Below the pieces are notes generated by a model. That model searched no databases. It was not told the DNA's origin and saw nothing but the letters and a program-made list of their open reading frames with translations. A DNA stretch of 64,000 bases from Limnomonas spitsbergensis (taxonomy: Eukaryota > Chlorophyta > Chlorophyceae > Chlamydomonadales). The stretch's first letter is position 1; every line of letters begins with the position of its first letter. The translations under genes were made by a program, and so were the position numbers. The DNA lies in assembly GCA_037349105.1 (NCBI GenBank), contig JAYJMM010000117.1, positions 3,720,001-3,784,000 of the forward strand. Reading direction: 5' to 3'. Positions 32,642 through 44,600 of this stretch are shown piece after piece.

Positions 32642-33469
32642 AACAAAAAATTGAATGCCCTTCCCACCATCCACCTCGTTCCCTACAAGCGGGAGGCCGG
32701 GGCTCAGGTCATGCCAGCTAATGATGCATGATTTACCTGTATGTGATCTTTATCGAAGCACTGATTCATTCATTCTTCCTGCAGAAAAATGCCACAAAAG
32801 GCATTTATGGGGCTGGTGAAAAATAATTGGCAGCACTACCATACCGTGAAAGCCATTGCAATAAATACCATTGCCACTTCTTTGCTACCAGATTGAGCGT
32901 CTAAATTCTCTGACAGGAAAATCCGGACAACAATGAAGGGTGTGCAATCACTTTGTACCCGGCCCCAAAACGGTGTAGCGTCATTAACCGATGAATGGCG
33001 TTACATGCCCCTGCTTAAACAAAGCTCGGCAACGGCGGCGAACATAAAGTCAGGTAGGAAAGTCAAGGAAGAGGGCATAAGAGGAAAGAAAGCAAAGTAA
33101 GGTCACCTTCCGAACAACAACAAAAAGGTCGCGCAAACCGTGTCCCCTGCCCCTGGAGAGTCTAGCCTTCAAAAACTCAACTACAAGTTCCACAAAAACC
33201 AGGGCCAACCACTCCTTAACCGTTGTAGGATGTCGTTTGAAATGAGGATAGTCCCACGATACCTCCTTAACGCGACAGCATCTTGAACAATGAAGTACCC
33301 CCCCCCCTTGCTCCTGGAGTTCCTTTCATCCCTTATCAAATTTGCAACCACTGTTTCAAAGGTGACCTAAGACCAACTATGGAACCACGATGATTCAGCC
33401 TCTTGGCGCTTCCATTGAGTGCCAGGGCCTGGCTTTCTTTGTCTTCATCGCTTGTGCTATGAGTCAAGG

Positions 33470-33530
33470 ACATTACACCTCTGAGCCCTGCTCAAAAAGG
33501 CTCGGCCTCGTGGGCGCCCAACTGTCCCGT
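33470..33530 (-). mobile_element. SINE-like dispersed element copy
   Basis: Reverse-oriented core: ACATTACACCTCTGAGCCCT, GCTCAAAAAGGCTCGGCC and GTGGGCGCCCAACTG. On its minus-sense 5' side lies a purine/pyrimidine-biased tract (33530-33620), as in other copies. Confidence 0.7.
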
Positions 33531-34511
33531 TGGAAGAAAATGAACTTGAGGTAAGAGGGAAAGACGGAGAAGAACACGAAGTAAAAAGAAATGCCCCACC
33601 CCCCAAATTAAAGGAAAAGGCAGCCCGAAGTATTATTGCCCCTCGCAAGCCTATTCCCCAAGAAGGCTTGTGCAATGAGTGATATTGCCTAATGTGCTTC
33701 GAGGATGCATGCTCCATGCGCCTGCTTGGCTCCTTATGGAATGGACCAATTAATGAAATCTGGCTTGACAGCACGGCAGGGTGGTGTCTGGAGCTCAGGG
33801 ATGGGGAAGGAGACAGGGGACATCCAGCATTGCAATTCCGTGATGAGATGCAACACCATCCATGCGTTTCCCTCAAATATGTTGACGTTCTGACTCATTC
33901 AGCACTACCACAGGCTTTCGTAGGTGCCAGTTAAGAGCTGAGACGAATCCACACCCAGCTGTTGAGTTCTGGCGCTATATACGAAGCCCTGGTACGAAGT
34001 GCAACCCGAGCACTTGCTTCCACGGATCACTAGCAGCTGTCCGATGCTCGATGTCTCGTGCCGCTGACGAAGCCACATATCAGCCTTCATGCGCTGACGT
34101 AGCTCGAAGGATAGCGACCACATTTACATGTACATGTTGACATGTTCTGACACACATATTTAGTGGGCATCGGCCTACATCTCTGGCCTATATGCAGGCG
34201 CCCGCAAGGCCGCAATCACATTACCTACCTCCGACATTTTGCATCGTGCCGTACCGCCCACCTCCTCCTCCGCACACAAACGACTTCATAAATCAGACCT
34301 CCCGCTCCACCACCATTATCTCTCTCCCCATACACGTTACCAGTCGCAGCTTGAAGCACCCTCTTAGGGTAGCTCGCTCGACACTCTTCATTCGCCCTGA
34401 CTACCTCGCAGTCACCTCTCTGCGTCGCCCCCTTCTCCCCACCGTACTCACATCAGACGACCCCTCTTTGTTCGCAACTGGACATCTTTCGATTCCAGAC
34501 GCTTGAGCATC

Positions 34512-37323
34512 ATGGCAAGTCAGATGTATTTTATCCAATCTATTTTCGCGACCGTGTGCCTTGCCACGCTGGCCCTTCAAGCCGGCATGGTCGACGCCAC
34601 AGGTGAGACCCACGCATGCGCAATTGAGGACCCTTGCACACATAAAAAAAAATGTGATACACGTACCGCTAATAAGTTCCTTATCAGTCGCTTATGAATG
34701 CCTTCTGCCGAAATTTATCTAGCGCTTTTCAGCCGCACTCGATTGAACGCCTGAACCAGGAAAAGTAGACCGCACACATAAATCTGAGCCCCCACACTTT
34801 CTGTCTCGCAGCACGCTTCGGGCAGTCGAACACCGTCAAGACTCGCCCCTCTGAGCTCCCTACCCTCACGCTGCGCGACGGCACCTATCAACAGCTGGCC
34901 GCCACCACCCAGCAGACCTCCATCCTGAGCACTGCCACTGAGCGTCTACAATCCACTTTCGCTGCCTGGAACATTCAATCTAGCCCATCCCTGGAAGCTA
35001 GCCTTTTCCCCGACGTCGTTGACACCTCATCCGGCGAGTGGCACAACGATGAGCTCACCGCCAACGGCGCTGCAGGCCTCCTTGCTGGTAAGAACCCCTG
35101 CTGATGAGCAACAGTCGATACTGTCTCGCATGCAGGTACGTCCGGCTTTCTCCTAGATGTCCTTCATTCCTGCTGGGCTGGCTCTTTTGAACGCGATGAT
35201 GGTCGCTCGCACAATGCCAATCCTGTACCTGCACCCTGCCACCCTGCAGGTGCCATGTGGACGATGCACCGATTGACAGGCAGTGACGAGTGGCGCGAAC
35301 GGGCCCAGGCTGCCACTGAGCCCCTGCTCGATGCCTCCAGCGATCAACTGATGGGCCAATCCCTGGCCACGCTTATCTACCCCGCCATCAGGTATGAATG
35401 GACACGACTTCTAGTGTGTCGCACCTCAAGCTTCTATTCAGCTATGACCCGGCCTGCAGCTGGTGGTTCCTGATGCATCAAACCCTGCTACCTTGGCCAC
35501 CTGCTGTAGGCTTTGCCAAAGCTCCCATGGGCCCAGTAATGGCTGCTCAGTAGCCCTGCAGAAGCCTGTCTCTCATGCGCATAAGGACAAGCCTGAAACA
35601 TAAATTTCACACTGTGCGCTCTGTTCTTAGGCAAACATTTTAAAGGCAATCAACACTTTTCCTGACGCCGCTGTGTCATGCATCTGTCGCCGCAGGTATG
35701 CCTACGAATTTGAGCAGGATGTGGAACAGAGGCAAGTTTACCTTGATGCCGCCCTTGACGCAGCGGACACCATCTCCAAGCTATACGTCCGTGTCCTAGG
35801 TGAGTTCGATATGAAGAGAAGCTCAGTAACTCCCAAGCACTGCAGGTCATCCTGAGTTGGCCATGAGAGGCAGTCTGGAGTTGAATGTAAAACTGAGCAT
35901 GACATGATGGATCTGCGGCAGATTCTCAGGCTGCAACACTGTCTGCCTGTAGCTGCTGAGCACTGTCCTTCATTGCATCTGGAAGAAGAAACAGCTGTGA
36001 ATACCTTGCAGACCTACCTCTGGCACCACTCCCCCAGACCTGCCCCCTCCCCTCCCCGCCCAACCCCAGGTGTCTTCAAGGTCCGCCCCACCAGCGACAT
36101 CGCTGCAGAGGCGCGCGCTGCTGGTGCTGCCGCCATCAGCCCCCTGGCCGTCTTCAGCTCTGTTGAGGGCTCTGCTGCCGCCACGTCACTGTTGGTGTGG
36201 GCCTCTGCACTGCCTGGCGGCCGCCCGGCATGGCTGGACATGGCACTCAGCAACGCCCGCCACATCGCCACTGACCATCTTCGCGCTGACGGTGAGATCA
36301 CCTGAGAAATTTGTTTGACATGGTTTGTTTCATTTGTTTAGGATAACAGGTTGAGGCACTGTTGCCTGCTTGCTTAATTCCAGCATCTGCGCCAAATGCG
36401 TCCACACATGTGTACAATTGTATGCCGAGTTAGCTGATGAGCTCAATGCACATTTCTTTCTGATTATAGACTGTTGTATTACGTGCCACTTCAAAAAGCT
36501 TCATTACCTCCTCTGACGTCTATCCCCCGCCCTTTTCCGTCACCTCTCAGGCTCTGTCCGCAGCACGCTGGTGTACAAGGCTACCAGCGCCACCGCCAAG
36601 CCCCAGGAGCTCGCCACCATCATCAAGCCTTTCGGCGACCAGAAGGATGGCTCCATCATGACTGCGATGTTTGGTTCTGTGAACGGAAGCTCTGTTGCGT
36701 CCGCTGGTGTCGCACTGGACGCGTGGCTGTCCTCAATTGCAGGCAAGGAGGCATCGGACGACATGCGGCAGGCACTCGCTGCACTAGCCCTCTCAGAGGC
36801 TGCCAAGGCCGCGACCATCGCCTCGGACATTAGCTCTCTGACTGCCGCCGCTGAAGCCGCCGCCGCGCCACTGGTTAACTGGGCCGCGGAAGAGGCCGCC
36901 ATTGTCTCCGCGGAGCCTGTCGTCGCCGCCGCTGCCGCCGCAGCGCTGTCTGAGCTCGCCTCCCTGACTACGGTCTCGCAGTCGCAGCGCGACGCCTACG
37001 CATCGACAGCTCGCCACATTGTTGCCACGCTGGCGTCTTCGAACCTGGGAGCCCCCCGCGCAGCGTCAGTGTCCAGCCCGCTCTCGTCTGCCGGGCGGTG
37101 GCTATCTGGCCTGCTGGCGGCAACAACGCCCGAGTCCACTCAGCAGCACCACCGGGCACGCCTGTTGAGAGGTACAGGCAGCCATGCCGCGGACACCGTG
37201 TCTGCTAGGTCATCCCCAGTGTCCATCCTCGTCGGCGTTGATGGCTTAGGTGGCTGCATGCTGGCCGACAGCTTGCTGCTGCAGGCCATGCTCCGGCTAG
37301 CGGAGCTGGAGACCCGGATCTAG
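34512..37323 (+). CDS. Secreted GH88-like (six-hairpin glycosidase superfamily) protein
   Basis: Exons 34512-34602, 34812-35087, 35250-35391, 35696-35799, 36070-36291, 36551-37323; GT-AG throughout, phases agree, 1608 nt, 535 aa. The start is the ATG at 34512, which opens a clear signal peptide (MASQMYFIQSIFATVCLATL ALQAGMVDA), cut by intron 1 just after it. Residues ~110-290 resemble the alpha/alpha-toroid of unsaturated glucuronyl hydrolases: GLLAGAMWTMHRLTGSDEWR, LIYPAIRYAYEF, YLDAALDAADTIS, SLLVWASALPGGRPAWLDMA and HIATDHLRADGSVRSTLVY. The usual later motif (S.W.RGQAW) is missing; the corresponding region reads FGDQKDGSIMTAMFGSVNG. The last ~200 residues are Ala/Ser-rich. It may bind or cleave polysaccharide outside the cell, or be catalytically dead. 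AATAAA at 37425-37430 is a possible polyadenylation signal. Confidence 0.72.
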
Positions 37324-38679
37324 ATCTGGATTAAAAACCAGACTGATGGCCCCCCTCCCCCAGGGCACCTGGACTGGATGTACACAAGCTTGCTTCTCCC
37401 ACATTGACCCACTCATTGCGCGCAATAAATGTAGCAGGTGGCTGATTCCACACTCACGTTCAATGATTCTTATATTGTATCTGATTTTTTTATACTATGT
37501 GTTTGAAACCGGTAGCACTGATCCACTTAGCCTGCAAAAGGCGCTCGGGCAGTGGCGAACGGAAAAAACAATAGCACAGGAAATTATCTTATTTTTGATG
37601 TATATTTACCCTCCTGGCAAGATCACTTATGTTGATGAAACAATTCAATCATGATGTCTCCTATGTTGATGAAACAATTCAATCATGGTTTGACAGTTCT
37701 CTTATTGCTTTGGCTGGTGACTGATGCATTCTTGCCTCAACCGAATAGTATCTTTTAGCTGTCAGCACTACCGGTAGACATAACACAGTGGAGAACCCGT
37801 TAACTGGGATCCAGCATGTGGCACAAAAGAAAAGCGAAACGCAGTGATTTCGCCTGAGCTCCTTGTATATTCAAGCAAGCGAGTTGTGAAGTGTTTTCAG
37901 TCCAACAGATGCAAAAGACATGTGCCCGTTAACCGGTACAGGCACTTAATACACTACAACAGTGAAGTTGCATTGAAACCTGGCCTATGTTTTATTCCTA
38001 GTCAGCAAGAGTGCCACAGACTCACCCACATGCCCGCCCAACACTGCATAGTGCGTGATCAATTCTTGATCCTGAGTGCCACATGGTCCGAAATAGTGAG
38101 AAAATAAGGGGGCTTAGACTGTCGCTTCCGCTGCAAGGCCCATGTTACTCGGGGACTGTGCACAAAAGGAAGCGGGCTGATGAAGCCAAAAATTACAAGT
38201 GAGTAGGGGAAGGATATCTTCTTAACAAGGTGATGGCTGAAGTTGTTGTCGCAACGTCATCTCATCTACCCAAATATCCTTGTCAAGATGACCTGCCAAA
38301 GCGACCTCGAGGAAAAGATAGTTCTGACCCAAGAAAAAAGGCTAAACCACCAGCAATCAGTTATTTAGTCAGAATGTGTTTTATAAACGTCATCATCCAT
38401 CAAGAAACAGCTTCTGTTTGTAACCTAAAGCTAGTAATGCATGAAGAAAATGACTCCGTGTTGAGTTTGACTGAGAAACGTGTTCATGGACGTCTGCTAT
38501 GCAGAGCATGATACCCACAGCCATATGGCTCTAGAGCAGCTGTAAAACAGCAGGAGCCTAGGAGCCTAGGAGCAACGTCTTCATCCTGACCATCCACCTG
38601 AGGCGTTCAAACTAGCATGCGGCAGACCTTCGGGCCCAATATTCTTCACTCTTTCCATTCCGTCCATACATCCCGAGTA
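37324..38679. other. Intergenic space between convergent genes
   Basis: Between the stop codons of the GH88-like gene (plus) and the transporter (minus). Near 37885-37985 is a fragment of the ~230-bp dispersed family (GTGTTTTCAGTCCAACAGATG ... CCGGTACAGGCACTTAATAC). A short local duplication at 37630-37650 and 37660-37690 shares GTTGATGAAACAATTCAATCATG. No gene is seen. Confidence 0.5.
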
Positions 38680-41600
38680 TTACTCTTGCTTGCCAGAGTG
38701 ATCCATCCCAAATTCCCCTTCATACCCTGGTGTCGAACCCGCCCTCTTCTGCACGGGAGTCTTTGCTGCTGCCGGGGAGGTCGCCCAGAGCACTGCGCCG
38801 GAGGTCACCACCAGAGCACTGGTGCCCGACACCACCGAGAGACACTGGCTTTGAGCCCCTTGCCGGCAAAATAGTGCGGCACTGGCCGCTGACACCACAA
38901 CAGCGCGCATGGCGTTGACTATGCCAAGTGACACGGCGCCATGCCGCCCCAGCACCTGGCCTTGCATGTACGCGTGCAGCGTGTACAGACCTGGCATGGG
39001 CGAGAGGGCGATTCAGGTGCTTCATTTTCTTCCTTCATATAAATCATGTTCTCCATATTCCAAGGTCCATGGGGCAGCGTCAGAGGCAAAGCACCCTTAG
39101 TCACATGAACTCTCAGCTGATGCGACAAAGGGTGCTGTGACACTGTTTACTCAAGCGTCCTACAGCTACACTTCCGCTGCATCACGGCCTGCGGCCAGGA
39201 AGGCCTAGTGCTTCAAACCCTACTACGTAGACCACCAGCCGGGGGCCAGTCATGGTTTGGACCCCATTGACCCAGTGCTTTATTGCTGGCCAGGTGGCAG
39301 CTCCGTACAAGTGGTCTAACGCACAGTCGCACACTAAAATAAAAACTGGCACTCAGCGTTCACCACTCACCACCAAATGCCATGAATAGCTGCACAACGT
39401 ATGAGGAAGCCAAGCCACTGTCCCGGACCTTTTGGATGACCAGCTCTTCCCGCCTAGGCCAGGTATACATGGCCTGCAGCATCCAGGTCACACCATCAGT
39501 CAGGCACCCTTAAAGTGTCCTCAGAGGTGAGGTGTGAGGTGAGGTGTGAGGTGTGAGGTGTGAGGTGTGAGGTGTGAGGTGTGAGGTGTGAGGTGAAGTG
39601 TGAGGTAAGGTGTGAGGTGAGGTGTGAGGTGAGGTGTGCGGTGAGGTGAGGTGAGAGGTGAGGTGTGAGGTGTGAGGTAAGGTGTGAGTTGTGAGGTAAG
39701 GTGTGAGGTGAGGTGAGGTGAGAGGTGAGAGGTAAGGTGTGAGTTGTGAGGTAAGGTGTAAGGTGAGAGGTAAGGTGAGAGGTAAGGTGTGAGGTGAGGT
39801 GTGAGGTGAGGTGTGAGGTGTGAGGTGGGGTGTGAGGTGATGTGTGAGGTGAGAGGTAAGGTGTGAGGTGAGGTAAGGTGTGAGGTGAGGTGAGGTGAGA
39901 GGTGAGGTGAGGTGTGAGGTGAGGTGTGCGTTGAGAGGTAAGGTGAGAGGTAAGGTGTGAGGTGAGGTGAGGTTTGAGGTGAGGTGTGTGGTGCGAGGTG
40001 GGGTGTGAGGTGAGGTGTGAGGTGAGATGTAAGGTGTGAGGTGAGGTGAGGTGAGAGGTGAGGTGTGAGGTGAGGTGTGAGGTGAGAGGTAAGGTGAGAG
40101 ATGAGAGGTAAGGTGTGAGGTGAGGTGTGAGGTGAGGTGTGAGGTGAGAGGTAAGGTGTGAGGTGAGGTGAGGTGAGAGGTGAGAGGTGAGAGGTGAGAG
40201 GTGAGAGGTGAGAGGTGAGAGGTGAGAGGTGAGAGGTGAGAGGTGAGAGGTGAGAGGTGAGAGGTGAGAGGTGAGAGGTGAGAGGTGAGAGGTGAGAGGT
40301 GAGAGGTGAGAGGTGAGAGGTGAGAGGTGAGAGGTGAGAGGTGAGAGGTGAGAGGTGAGAGGTGAGAGGTGAGTTGTGAGGTTAGGTGTGAGGTGAGAGG
40401 TAAGGTGTGAGGTGAGGTGAGGTGAGAGGTGATATGTAAGGTGTGAGTTGTGAGGTAAGGTGTGAGGTGAGAGGTAAGGTGTGAGGTGAGGTGAGGTGTC
40501 ATGTGAGGTGTGAGGTGAGAGGTAAGGTGTGAGATGAGGTGAGGTGTCATGTGAGGTGTGAGGTGAGGCGAGGTGTCATGTGAGGCATACATGTACGTAG
40601 CGTCCATCGGGGGTGTTCTGTGAGGCGTGCAGGTGAGGAGCCAGTGAGCCGCCTGCAGCCATCTAACCAGGGCTTGCCCTATTAAGTTTGAACAGGCCGG
40701 CTGACAGAGCTGCAGGCACTCAAAAATAGATTTAAGGCTCCTCATCTGCCTGAGGCTGTCCACCCCCTCCTTCCCTCCCTCTCTCCCACAGACAGGCATG
40801 CAGGTTGGCAAGCAGGCGCACAGAAAGACAGACAGAAAGACAGACAGACAGACAGAAAGACAGACAGACAGACAGAAAGACAGACAGACAGACAGAAAGA
40901 CAGACAGAAAGACAGACAGACAGACAGAAAGACACCGGTTTTGAGTGGGCCCCACCGAGGGCCCCACTGAGGGCCCCACCTAAAAAAGGCACTGAGCGGG
41001 CTGAAGTGCAAACACCTGCCTGATACGCTGTGACAGCCAGCACTCCGACCCAGGACATCTGCCTGTTCATCTGCGTGGAGTGGAACAGCAGTGCAGTGAC
41101 GCAGCAGTAGAGGGAACATGTTCGGCAGGAGAAGGGGGGGGGGTTCCAACAGCTTCTCCGTGCATGAAGGGAACCAGATCAAGCAAGGCACGGAGATAAA
41201 GGGGAGGACACTCATCGTCATCACACGTCTAAATATAGAGAGGTGAGCAGCAGTTCAATCCTGAGCTGCTGCTAACCCGGGGACCTGCTAACCTGCGAGA
41301 GCTGCTGCCAACTGCTGCTGCTGACTGGCAGTTCAATCCCGAGCCGCTGCTAACCTGGGGACCTGCTAGTTGCTGCTGCTGACTGGCAGTTCAATCCCGA
41401 GCTGCTGCTAACCCAGGGACCTGCTAACTGCTGCTGCTGACTGGCAGTTCAATCCCGAGCCGCTGCTAACCCGGGGACCTGCTAACTGCTGCTGCTGACT
41501 GGCAGTTCAATCCCGAGCCGCTGCTAACCCGGGGACCTGCTAACTGCTGCTGCTGACTGGCAGTTCAATCCCGAGCCGCTGCTAACCCGGGGACCTGCTA

Positions 41601-44600
41601 ACTGCTGCTGCTGACTGGCAGTTCAATCCCGAGCCGCTGCTAACCCGGGGACCTGCTAACTGCTGCTGCTGACTGGCAGTTCAATCCCGAGCCGCTGCTA
41701 ACCCGGGGACCTGCTAACTGCTGCTGCTGACTGGCAGTTCAATCCCGAGCCGCTGCTAACCCGGGGACCTGCTAGTTGCTGCTGCTGACTGGCAGTTCAA
41801 TCCCGAGCCATTGCTAACCCGGGGACCTGCTAACTGCTGCTGCTGACTGGCAGTTCAATCCCGAGCCGCTGCTAACCCGGGGACCTGCTAACTGCTGCTG
41901 CTGACTGGCAGTTCAATCCCGAGCCGCTGCTAACCCGGGGACCTGCTAACTGCTGCTGCTGACTGGCAGTTCAATCCCGAGCCGCTGCTAACCCGGGGAC
42001 CTGCTAACTGCTGCTGCTGACTGGCAGTTCAATCCCGAGCCGCTGCTAACCCGGGGACCTGCTAACTGCTGCTGCTGACTGGCAGTTCAATCCCGAGCCG
42101 CTGCTAACCCGGGGACCTGCTAACTGCTGCTGCTGACTGGCAGTTCAATCCCGAGCCGCTGCTAACCCGGGGACCTGCTAGTTGCTGCTGCTGACTGGCA
42201 GTTCAATCCCGAGCCATTGCTAACCCGGGGACCTGCTAACTGCTGCTGCTGACTGGCAGTTCAATCCCGAGCCGCTGCTAACCCGGGGACCTGCTAACTG
42301 CTGCTGCTGACTGGCAGTTCAATCCCGAGCCGCTGCTAACCCGGGGACCTGCTAACTGCTGCTGCTGACTGGCAGTTCAATCCCGAGCCGCTGCTAACCC
42401 GGGGACCTGCTAACTGCTGCTGCTGACTGGCAGTTCAATCCCGAGCCGCTGCTAACACGGGGACCTGCTAACTGCTGCTGCTGACTGGCAGTTCAATCCC
42501 GAGCCGCTGCTAACCCGGGGACCTGCTAGTTGCTGCTGCTGACTGGCAGTTCAATCCCGAGCCATTGCTAACCCGGGGACCTGCTAACTGCTGCTGCTGA
42601 CTGGCAGTTCAATCCCGAGCCGCTGCTAACCCGGGGACCTGCTAACTGCTGCTGCTGACTGGCAGTTCAATCCCGAGCCGCTGCTAACCCGGGGACCTGC
42701 TAACTGCTGCTGCTGACTGGCAGTTCAATCCCGAGCCGCTGCTAACCCGGGGACCTGCTAACTGCTGCTGCTGACTGGCAGTTCAATCCCGAGCCGCTGC
42801 TAACCCGGGGACCTGCTAACTGCTGCTGCTGACTGGCAGTTCAATCCCGAGCCGCTGCTAACCCGGGGACCTGCTAGTTGCTGCTGCTGACTGGCAGTTC
42901 AATCCCGAGCCGCTGCTAACCCGGGGACCTGCTAACTGCTGCTGCTGACTGGCAGTTCAATCCCGAGCCGCTGCTAACCCGGGGACCTGCTAACTGCTGC
43001 TGCTGACTGGCAGTTCAATCCCGAGCCGCTGCTAACCCGGGGACCTGCTAACTGCTGCTGCTGACTGGCAGTTCAATCCCGAGCCGCTGCTAACCCAGGG
43101 ACCTGCTAACTGCTGCTGCTGACTGGCAGTTCAATCCCGAGCCGCTGCTAACCCAGGGACCTGCTAACTGCTGCTGCTGCCTGGCAGTTCAATCCCGAGC
43201 CGCTGCTAACCCGGGGACCTGCTAACTGCTGCTGCTGACTGGCAGTTCAATCCCGAGCCGCTGCTAACCCAGGGACCTGCTAACTGCTGCTGCTGACTGG
43301 CAGTTCAATCCCGAGCCGCTGCTAACCCGGGGACTTGCTAAACTGCTAAAGACGCTGCTTACAGGCAATTCAAAGTCCGGGGGAGGAGAGTATCCATACC
43401 ACGTCAGAGCCAGTTCTTTGTTTGCTTTGTATAATCATTTGTTTAAAGCTATGAGTGTGAACACAAGTGTGAACGTGACAAAGCCATGTCGCAAAAAATG
43501 TGTGTGGGGAGACGCCCCAGTTTTTCCCGCCAGAGGGTGCTGGGGCAAAGCCCCCGGAGGTCGGAAACAGCACCTACGGGTACCTTAGGGTTCAGGCTTC
43601 AACTGCACCTGCGCCTAGTGTGGGGTATGCGCCTAGAGGGTACCCCAGCTGTACCTGCGCCTGCGTGAGCTGCATGTCTGCTGGAGCGTGAACCAGCCAC
43701 TCGTAGCCAACGCCGAGCAGGCTGTAACACAGTGAACCCAACACGATCAACAGCATGCCCAACAAGGCCTGTGGGTCCACATGGGAGGCCCGAGGGGCGG
43801 CAAAGTCAACTCCGCCCAGCCCGCGGATCACGAGGCCCGCAGTAACGATAGCAACCTGACGGACGGTGGCGGGCGGGGGGCGGGTACAAATGGCAGTTAG
43901 CGGCACTTCCGATCAAGGGACAAGGGGCTCAGTGGTGCGGGGGGGCAGGTCAAATGGCAAATAACACTTCCCATCACGGGATGAGGGTGCCTACGTCACC
44001 ACGTGGCCCCTCCTCTTATCACAGTCTGCTTCCTCAGCTGTTGGGCTCTCTGAACTCCAGATCACCCATCGTATATTATCAAGTATATGATAAGGGACCA
44101 CCGTCTACTTCAGTGCACGTCAGATACCCTTTGGAAGAGTGGCCCAGCTGAGCCAGCTGAGACCCAAACCCGTCTTTGACCGGTGGCCTGAGGGATAGTG
44201 CGCTTGTTCTCTGCTGCATGAGCATAGTGCGATTTTTCCTAGCTGCATGGGCATCATGCGCTGATTCTCACCGCTAAGCATTGCCTGCCTGTCAAGGTCT
44301 TGCGCAAGATGAGCCATCGGGTGAGGGCGGTACAGATCTGGCCCACAGCAGATCCAAGGAACCTGTCCACAGGGGGCAGTCACCACCGGTACGGTGCTTC
44401 AGTTTTGTTTTCTGAACTTATAGGGCTATTAAGATTTTCTGTTATGGCATGCAAGAGGGCCTGCCTTATAAACCGGATTGGCCTCGTTGCTCATACCGAT
44501 GATCTGTTGCAGCAATGGGATTGAATCCTTAGCAATGATCGACGCGGAGGATGCTGGCAAAGGTTTGGAGCCAGTAACAGGCTGTGCTCAGGCGCGCCAT

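Larger units (their letters stand above)
31870..34511. other. Intergenic interval with SINE-like copies
   Basis: Between the thioredoxin and GH88-like genes. It contains SINE-like copies at 31940-31985 (minus), 32588-32641 (plus) and 33470-33530 (minus), and a fragment of the ~230-bp dispersed family near 32300-32332 (GTTTTGTGAAGTTTGTGCAG). No protein-coding gene is recognised. Confidence 0.5.

Noticed and set aside
39510..40979. 489-codon Ser/His/Thr-Pro-Leu repetitive frame on the minus strand
   Set aside because: It is a translation of the GAGGTG satellite and the GACA microsatellite. The flanking transporter exons splice across it.
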